A stretch of 64,000 bases of DNA from Haberlea rhodopensis. Taxonomy: Eukaryota > Streptophyta > Magnoliopsida > Lamiales > Gesneriaceae. The notes below the pieces were generated by a model. That model worked only from the letters and a program-made list of their open reading frames with translations, ran no database searches and had not been told where the DNA came from. Each line of letters begins with the position of its first letter. Position 1 is the first letter of the stretch. Positions 59,483 through 64,000 of this stretch are shown here, in pieces. The stretch is taken from NCBI GenBank assembly GCA_907163345.1, contig CAJQUN010000033.1, positions 1,505,788 to 1,569,787 on the forward strand, written 5' to 3'. The position numbers and the translations under genes were made by a program.

Positions 59483-61466
59483 CTACGGGTGAAATAGCTC
59501 TTCAGGAAGGCTTTTTAGAGCAGCACTCACATCAAGGAAATCTTTTGAAGCTCCTCCGGGAGGGTAGTCTTGAGATCCAAATTGGCTGGCACATGCTTCA
59601 AATATTTGATCAAAAAACTTATAAGAACGGTCAGCCACCATGTTGCCATACTCCGGAGACTTCAAAAACTCGGCCTTCTTCGAGAGCCAGAATTCTTCCA
59701 TACGAGCAGCATTGGAAGATTTTTCTTGAGCAAGTTGCTCAGAGACAGATTGATGTTGTTCGGCCAGGGATTTATACTGCTCCGACAGAGTAGAGTTAGC
59801 ACTTTCCAAATTGGCGAATTTTGTCCGCTCCTCTGCAAGGGCCTTCTCCGCTTTATCCCGAGCTGACACCAAGGCCAAGTGTCGCTCCTCCAAAAGGCTT
59901 TTGGTTTTGGTCATCAGCTATTCGTACTGAATGAAAACGAGTGAGAAGCTCACCCGCCATCATGTGGGCGTGCATCAGAGCATATAAAAAATTAAGGTGA
60001 CGGATGAATGTATTGAAAAAGGACAAGCAACGCAGATTAATTGGTAAAAGTATCTACCTGAGTAAAGGAGGAGGAGAAGTCGTTCACCAGGTTGCTGAAG
60101 GCTAGTTCCCCGAGGTACTTACGGTCGGCTGAGTTGGGGGTGGAGCACAAAATGGAATGGGAGGCTTTGGGGTCGGGTTTTTTCAGTAATGGAATGGTGG
60201 GAGAATCCGTCCACGAAGGGATATGGTATCTCGAGGTAGGCCGAGTAACACCGAGAGTGGGTTGAGAGGAGGCTCGAGGTTCGGAAGGGATAATGGCAGA
60301 AGAAGTTTTCTTAAGAGGAGGTGCTTGGGGCGAAGAACTTGGACCTTCGGGAGTAGCCCTCTTCCGGCGATGAAGAGCTTGAGTCCTCCCGGGAGAAGCC
60401 CTCTCCTCACGAGGAGTCACAATCTCGACGGAAGAGGGAGGGGCAGGAGCAGTAACAGCCTTCGAAGTTTGGCCTTTCTGGCTCTTCTCCTTCAGTAGCT
60501 CGGCCATCCTAGCCTTCATCATCTTCGTTTCTGAAAAGAGCAGAGAAATATTAGTCCGAACATAATAAGTCGAAAGTAAAACGAAGGAGACTGTTTGAAA
60601 AGCACTCACCGATGGGCATTTTCAAGGATGCACCATTCGGGCTCAGCTGGAACAAGTATAGCAGTCCGTCGTCAATCATCTCCATCAAATTAAAGCATTG
60701 ATCGCCAAGTGTACGACGAACCGACAAATACGGTTCCTCCTCAAGGTAACCCTTGATTGACTTACCCCTCGGGAGATTTTCCCTCCACTCCATAGGGCAA
60801 TTCCGAGGTTGGAGCGGACGAGCAAAAAAGTAAGAGTTTTTCCAGTTTTTTATGGAAGAGGGGTATCTTTTGAGGAAGCCAACCCCTGTCCGGGAGGAAA
60901 AGTAAAAGAGCCCGATCTTTTTCTTGTTCAATTGGAAAAAAACAATGGAAAAGTTCGGGAGTAGGGGTAAAACCCAGATAAGAAAGAACTATGAAAAAGC
61001 CTGCTAATAATCGGTAACTATTGGCAAATAGTTGACTAAGGGAAACAGAGAAGTTGGAGGCTATTTCATTAAAGAAAGGAGCGATAGGAAAACGGAGGCC
61101 TCCTCGGAGCTGGTCTATATAAAAAGGAAAATACCCCTTAGGGGGTAAGTGGGGACGAGATCTGGAAGGGGGAGCAGTAATAGAAGTCCCCTCGGAAATC
61201 CCCCATTTAGTTCGGATATTACTGAGGTGCTGAGTCAATTTGACCTCAGACTCAAAGATCTCGAACCAGGGAACGCGGGCTTTAACTAAATCTCGCTCTG
61301 TAGCAAGTCTCTGCTCTTGTATACGAGCAGCTGACGCAGCAGAAGAGCTTAGAGTTTTGTCGCTATCAAAAGAAGAGGAAGAGGGGTGAGGGGAGGGGCT
61401 AAGAGCGTCTCCTTCATTGAACATATCTATTGCCTGTAAGGAAGAGTCGGCTGAAGAAGAAACCAT
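59483..61466 (-). pseudogene. Antisense retroelement gene (Transposase_28-like domain plus coiled coil), three exons
   Basis: Exon 1 61466-60610 holds a Ser/Pro-rich start and a domain like Pfam PF04195 ('putative gypsy type transposon'): FYIDQLRGGLRFPIAPFF, LGFTPTPELFHCFF, then KNSYFFARPL in another frame. The break is a 1-nt frameshift in a T7 run near 60936-60942. Exon 2 60530-60058 (donor GTGAGT, acceptor TTTCAG, phase kept) is Lys/Pro/Ser-rich. Exon 3 59926-59483 opens with TAC GAA then an in-frame TAG (59920-59918), then a clear coiled coil (Glu/Lys/Ala heptads) and a conserved-looking C-terminus ending PEELFHP. The gene lies opposite to pol, between the tandem array and the 3' LTR. Function unknown; this copy is broken twice. 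Confidence 0.8.
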
Positions 61467-61794
61467 ACTTGGTGACTGAAAAATGAAGATTACTGGGGAA
61501 AGCTGTTCGATCGTCTGATGCTAGCTCGGAAGCAAAGTGCAGCAAAGTAAGACAAATGAAGAAAAGTGATGGGTATTTATAGATGAGACCATATGAACAG
61601 TCATTCAATCTTCACTGTCCAAGAAAGATGGAATGAACGGTTATAAAGGTGTCTCGGGAAACGAAACGTCGCGCGGCATTTGAAATTTTTATGCGGGAAA
61701 AAAGGACGGCAAAAATGTCCCGAGCAGGTTAAGTTTAGGATTTTACCCGAAGACAATAAAACAAGACTTCAAAAGTCTCATCTTGCTTTACTTT

Positions 61795-61806
61795 AGGAGG
61801 GTGAGG
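61795..61806 (+). promoter_or_regulatory. Polypurine tract of the Tat-like element
   Basis: AGGAGGGTGAGG ends directly at the 3' LTR start TGATGTCATATG. It fixes the element's orientation as plus. Confidence 0.8.
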
Positions 61807-62393
61807 TGATGTCATATGACATATTGACTTCATCGGGTAAAATCCCCTCAAAAGCCGAACAAGTCATATACCGAACAGAGGACACCGAACAGATAGCACC
61901 GAGCAGGGTTTTACCGAACAGCTGCTAAACCCTCCTCGGTTTTCTGGTCAAAGACTAGCGGAAGACCCGGAGATAACCAACAAATCAACCGGCGTTGATA
62001 AACGTGAAATAATGGGGCGCGGATTTCTCGGACACGTTTGGCTCCAGTTAAGCCACGATCAGAGGACATCGTATTCCGGATCTCCCGCGAACCAATCACT
62101 GGGAACAGCCCTATAAATACCCGCAGATAATCTCACAGTAAGGGGTTGAAATTTTCTAGACAAAAAGACTCCGAAGAGAGCAAATTTATTTCTGTTGGGT
62201 CATTTTCATTATTTTTCTAGGATATTCTGATAAGTCATTGGGCGATTGTCGCTTGTGTGAGGAGAGTCTTGTAAATTATCAACGTTTATAGTAAAGTTTA
62301 TACTGGACTAGGTCCCATGGTTTTTCTCTCAATTTGAGGGTTTTTTTCATTAACGCTTTATTCTACCTTATACTCTAAAATATCGAATCACGT

Positions 62394-62395
<2 letters not shown>
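61807..62395 (+). mobile_element. 3' LTR of the Tat/Retand-like element
   Basis: 589 bp from TGATGTCATATGACA to CACGTCA. It lacks about 33 bp near the 3' end (the ccacgtaaaaaatcttgg block) found in the 3492 and 54159 copies. It is followed by ATATA. It differs from the upstream LTR at roughly 4% of positions by eye. Confidence 0.9.

Positions 62396-62461
<66 letters not shown>
62395..62461. repeat. AT dinucleotide microsatellite
   Basis: About 33 AT units directly after the 3' LTR. The matching position after the upstream LTR (54782-54797) has only about 8 units. Confidence 0.95.
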
Positions 62462-62464
<3 letters not shown>

Positions 62465-62741
62465 CCTGACTTTAAAAAACCAGAGTCAACTTCCAAAACC
62501 ATTCCAGCTTAGATGGTTGAAATAAAATTGATGTGTGACTCAACGAAAGTGACATGTAAATTTGTTCTATTTCACGCTATTTATTTAATATATATGTACA
62601 CATTAGATGTTTTTTAATCCATTAAGTGGATCATATTTCAATTAATTATTAATTCGTAGCTATTAATTTACTTGTTTTCCCTTATTCCATTTCTTTTTTG
62701 AAAATCTATGTTCCTCTAATGGATTACAACAAATTATAATT
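62462..62741 (+). repeat. Duplicated 3'-flank segment (copy 2)
   Basis: Same sequence as 54798-55073. The two copies part company after 'ttataatta'. Confidence 0.85.
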
Positions 62742-63535
62742 AAATAATTAATATTAGCTTCTTAACTATGCCGACTTGAGGTAAAAAAAGTGAATAGCTT
62801 TGATATTTTTAATAATATTTAATTTCTAAATCCATAATTTCTTTCCGAGATATTCTTCACAGATTTAAGTTGGGGGAAAATGATATTATATTTTATCAAC
62901 TAAGCTATAATTATATTTTGTTATATTTTTAGTAATCTTTACATAAAAAAATAAATTCAAATACATATCACATTGTAAAAATTTATCGTAATTTTAAAAA
63001 ATCTTATAAAAAGTTGTCATTAGCTCCTCCCTTAATCAAAGTTGACCCGAAAAGTTAAAACGGGTGATTCTCAATGGATTAGAAAAATGATGGGAGGCTG
63101 TTATTAAAAATTGTGGAGCAGAAAAAGTCTTCCCCACCCCGACGACCCGTCCCGACCCCATTTTAGTCAGCCATGTACTTTATTTATTTATTTATTTATT
63201 TCTGGTCCTTTGAACCGTGTGAAATGTGCAACATTTAGAAAAATAAAAACAAACATTCTAAGAGGTAATCGAAGTTTATTTGAAATATTTTGCACACCTG
63301 TCTGCTTTGGCAGTATCCACACCTCAAGCTCGCGTCATAATTACCTCATTTTCAAGACAAGGTTATAAAATATAATGGATCCAAAAGATTGGAGATAATA
63401 GGTTTTTACTTAGTTATGTTTTGAAGATTTAAAGTTATTTTTTGGAATTAAATGTTTATTGTGTAAAATCTAATTTTTTTTAAATGTTCGTAATTTTATC
63501 TTAATTTTAATTTAAAAATAAAGCAAAACGGGCTT
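62742..63535. other. Intergenic, nothing recognised
   Basis: AT-rich DNA with a TTTA microsatellite at about 63180-63202. No gene is seen. Confidence 0.5.
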
Positions 63536-63870
63536 TGTTCCAAGCTAGATTAGGGCAGTGCGTCACCTGTTGCATTATGGCAGTGGGTTGACAGGATCAT
63601 CTGAAATCATAGAAATAACATCATTTTCAAAGGCAGTGAGATAGATTTGGTTAAGCTTATGGAAGACATTAAAATTAGATATTTGTTATGGCTCAAGATT
63701 GAGGCTTCTCTTTCTTTTTGACAGATTGGTTTCTTATATCTATTGTGTGTTTTGGACACTTTACTTTGTAATCATGTGGGTTTATCTTCTAGTTTTTGGC
63801 TTGTAAACTCTAAAGTATCTCTGGTACTCTCCTTTTTTAATAAATCAATTTTTTTTTTGCTGATAAATAA
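63536..63870 (+). pseudogene. LINE ORF2 C-terminal remnant
   Basis: A short frame (63605-63721) encodes a segment beginning NHRNNIIFKG and ending LLWLKIEASLSF, the region that closes many plant LINE ORF2 proteins after the zinc-finger RVT domain. A stop just precedes it. The downstream T-rich tail ending aataaatcaa is consistent with a LINE 3' end. Confidence 0.6.
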
Positions 63871-64000
63871 AAATAATGTTATGTCTTACTGATTAAAATC
63901 GAAAGTTATTTTGAGACACATCATTTAAATGTAAGTATTCAATATATAAAAAGATAAAAACATCGTATAGAAGGAAAACCCTGCATAGTACTCCTTTTAA

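Overview
This window looks like nuclear DNA from a flowering plant, probably a eudicot. It is AT-rich, has three-exon plant gene structure, and is filled with plant transposable elements: Au-type SINEs, Athila-, Tat- and Tekay-like Ty3 elements, SIRE-like copia LTRs, hAT and Mutator MITEs, an Emigrant/pogo relic and an endogenous pararetrovirus. Only one intact protein-coding host gene is visible, a GH3 acyl-acid amido synthetase on the minus strand at 13413-15561. It has three exons with GT/AG introns and encodes 612 aa. A TATA box, an auxin-response hexamer in the leader and a small SINE lie just upstream of it.

Layout. 1-13 kb: intergenic DNA with a G-box cluster, two SINEs, a Tat-family solo LTR (target duplication TCATC), two foldback elements, a copia solo LTR carrying a GCGAT palindrome array, and a 2.3-kb Ty3-type solo LTR (target duplication GCACT). 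13-16 kb: the GH3 gene. 16-25 kb: hAT MITEs, SINE-like pieces, a LINE RNase H pseudogene and a pogo-like relic. 25.4-30.6 kb: a broken caulimovirid genome fragment (tRNA-Met primer site, coat protein region, movement protein, protease, start of the RT region). It sits between about 130-bp inverted repeats with an 8/9-matching 9-bp target duplication, so it is apparently inside a Mutator-like element. 31.9-38.3 kb: a copia LTR and a 5'-truncated Athila element with its 3' LTR. 38.4-42.5 kb: a diverged ~133-bp tandem array split by a 2.5-kb solo LTR (target duplication ACATT). 42.9-44.1 kb: another solo LTR (TAGTA) interrupted by a long-TIR foldback element (9-bp duplication TTGTAATTA). 47-50 kb: two foldback minisatellites built on a GTGCAC motif.

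52-62.7 kb is the most unusual part. It holds an internally deleted Tat-like element (52222-53851, AATAT duplication) with a hAT MITE inside its LTR. Next to it is a large rearranged Tat/Retand-like element: RNase H plus integrase, about 29 copies of a 96-bp tandem repeat with higher-order structure, a spliced antisense gene carrying a plant-transposon (Transposase_28-like) domain, a polypurine tract and a 3' LTR. Its upstream LTR is followed not by a primer site but by a second copy of the sequence flanking the 3' LTR, so LTR plus flank has been duplicated.

Apart from GH3 (auxin/jasmonate-amino acid conjugation), nothing here appears to form a working pathway. All transposon and viral reading frames are broken or incomplete.
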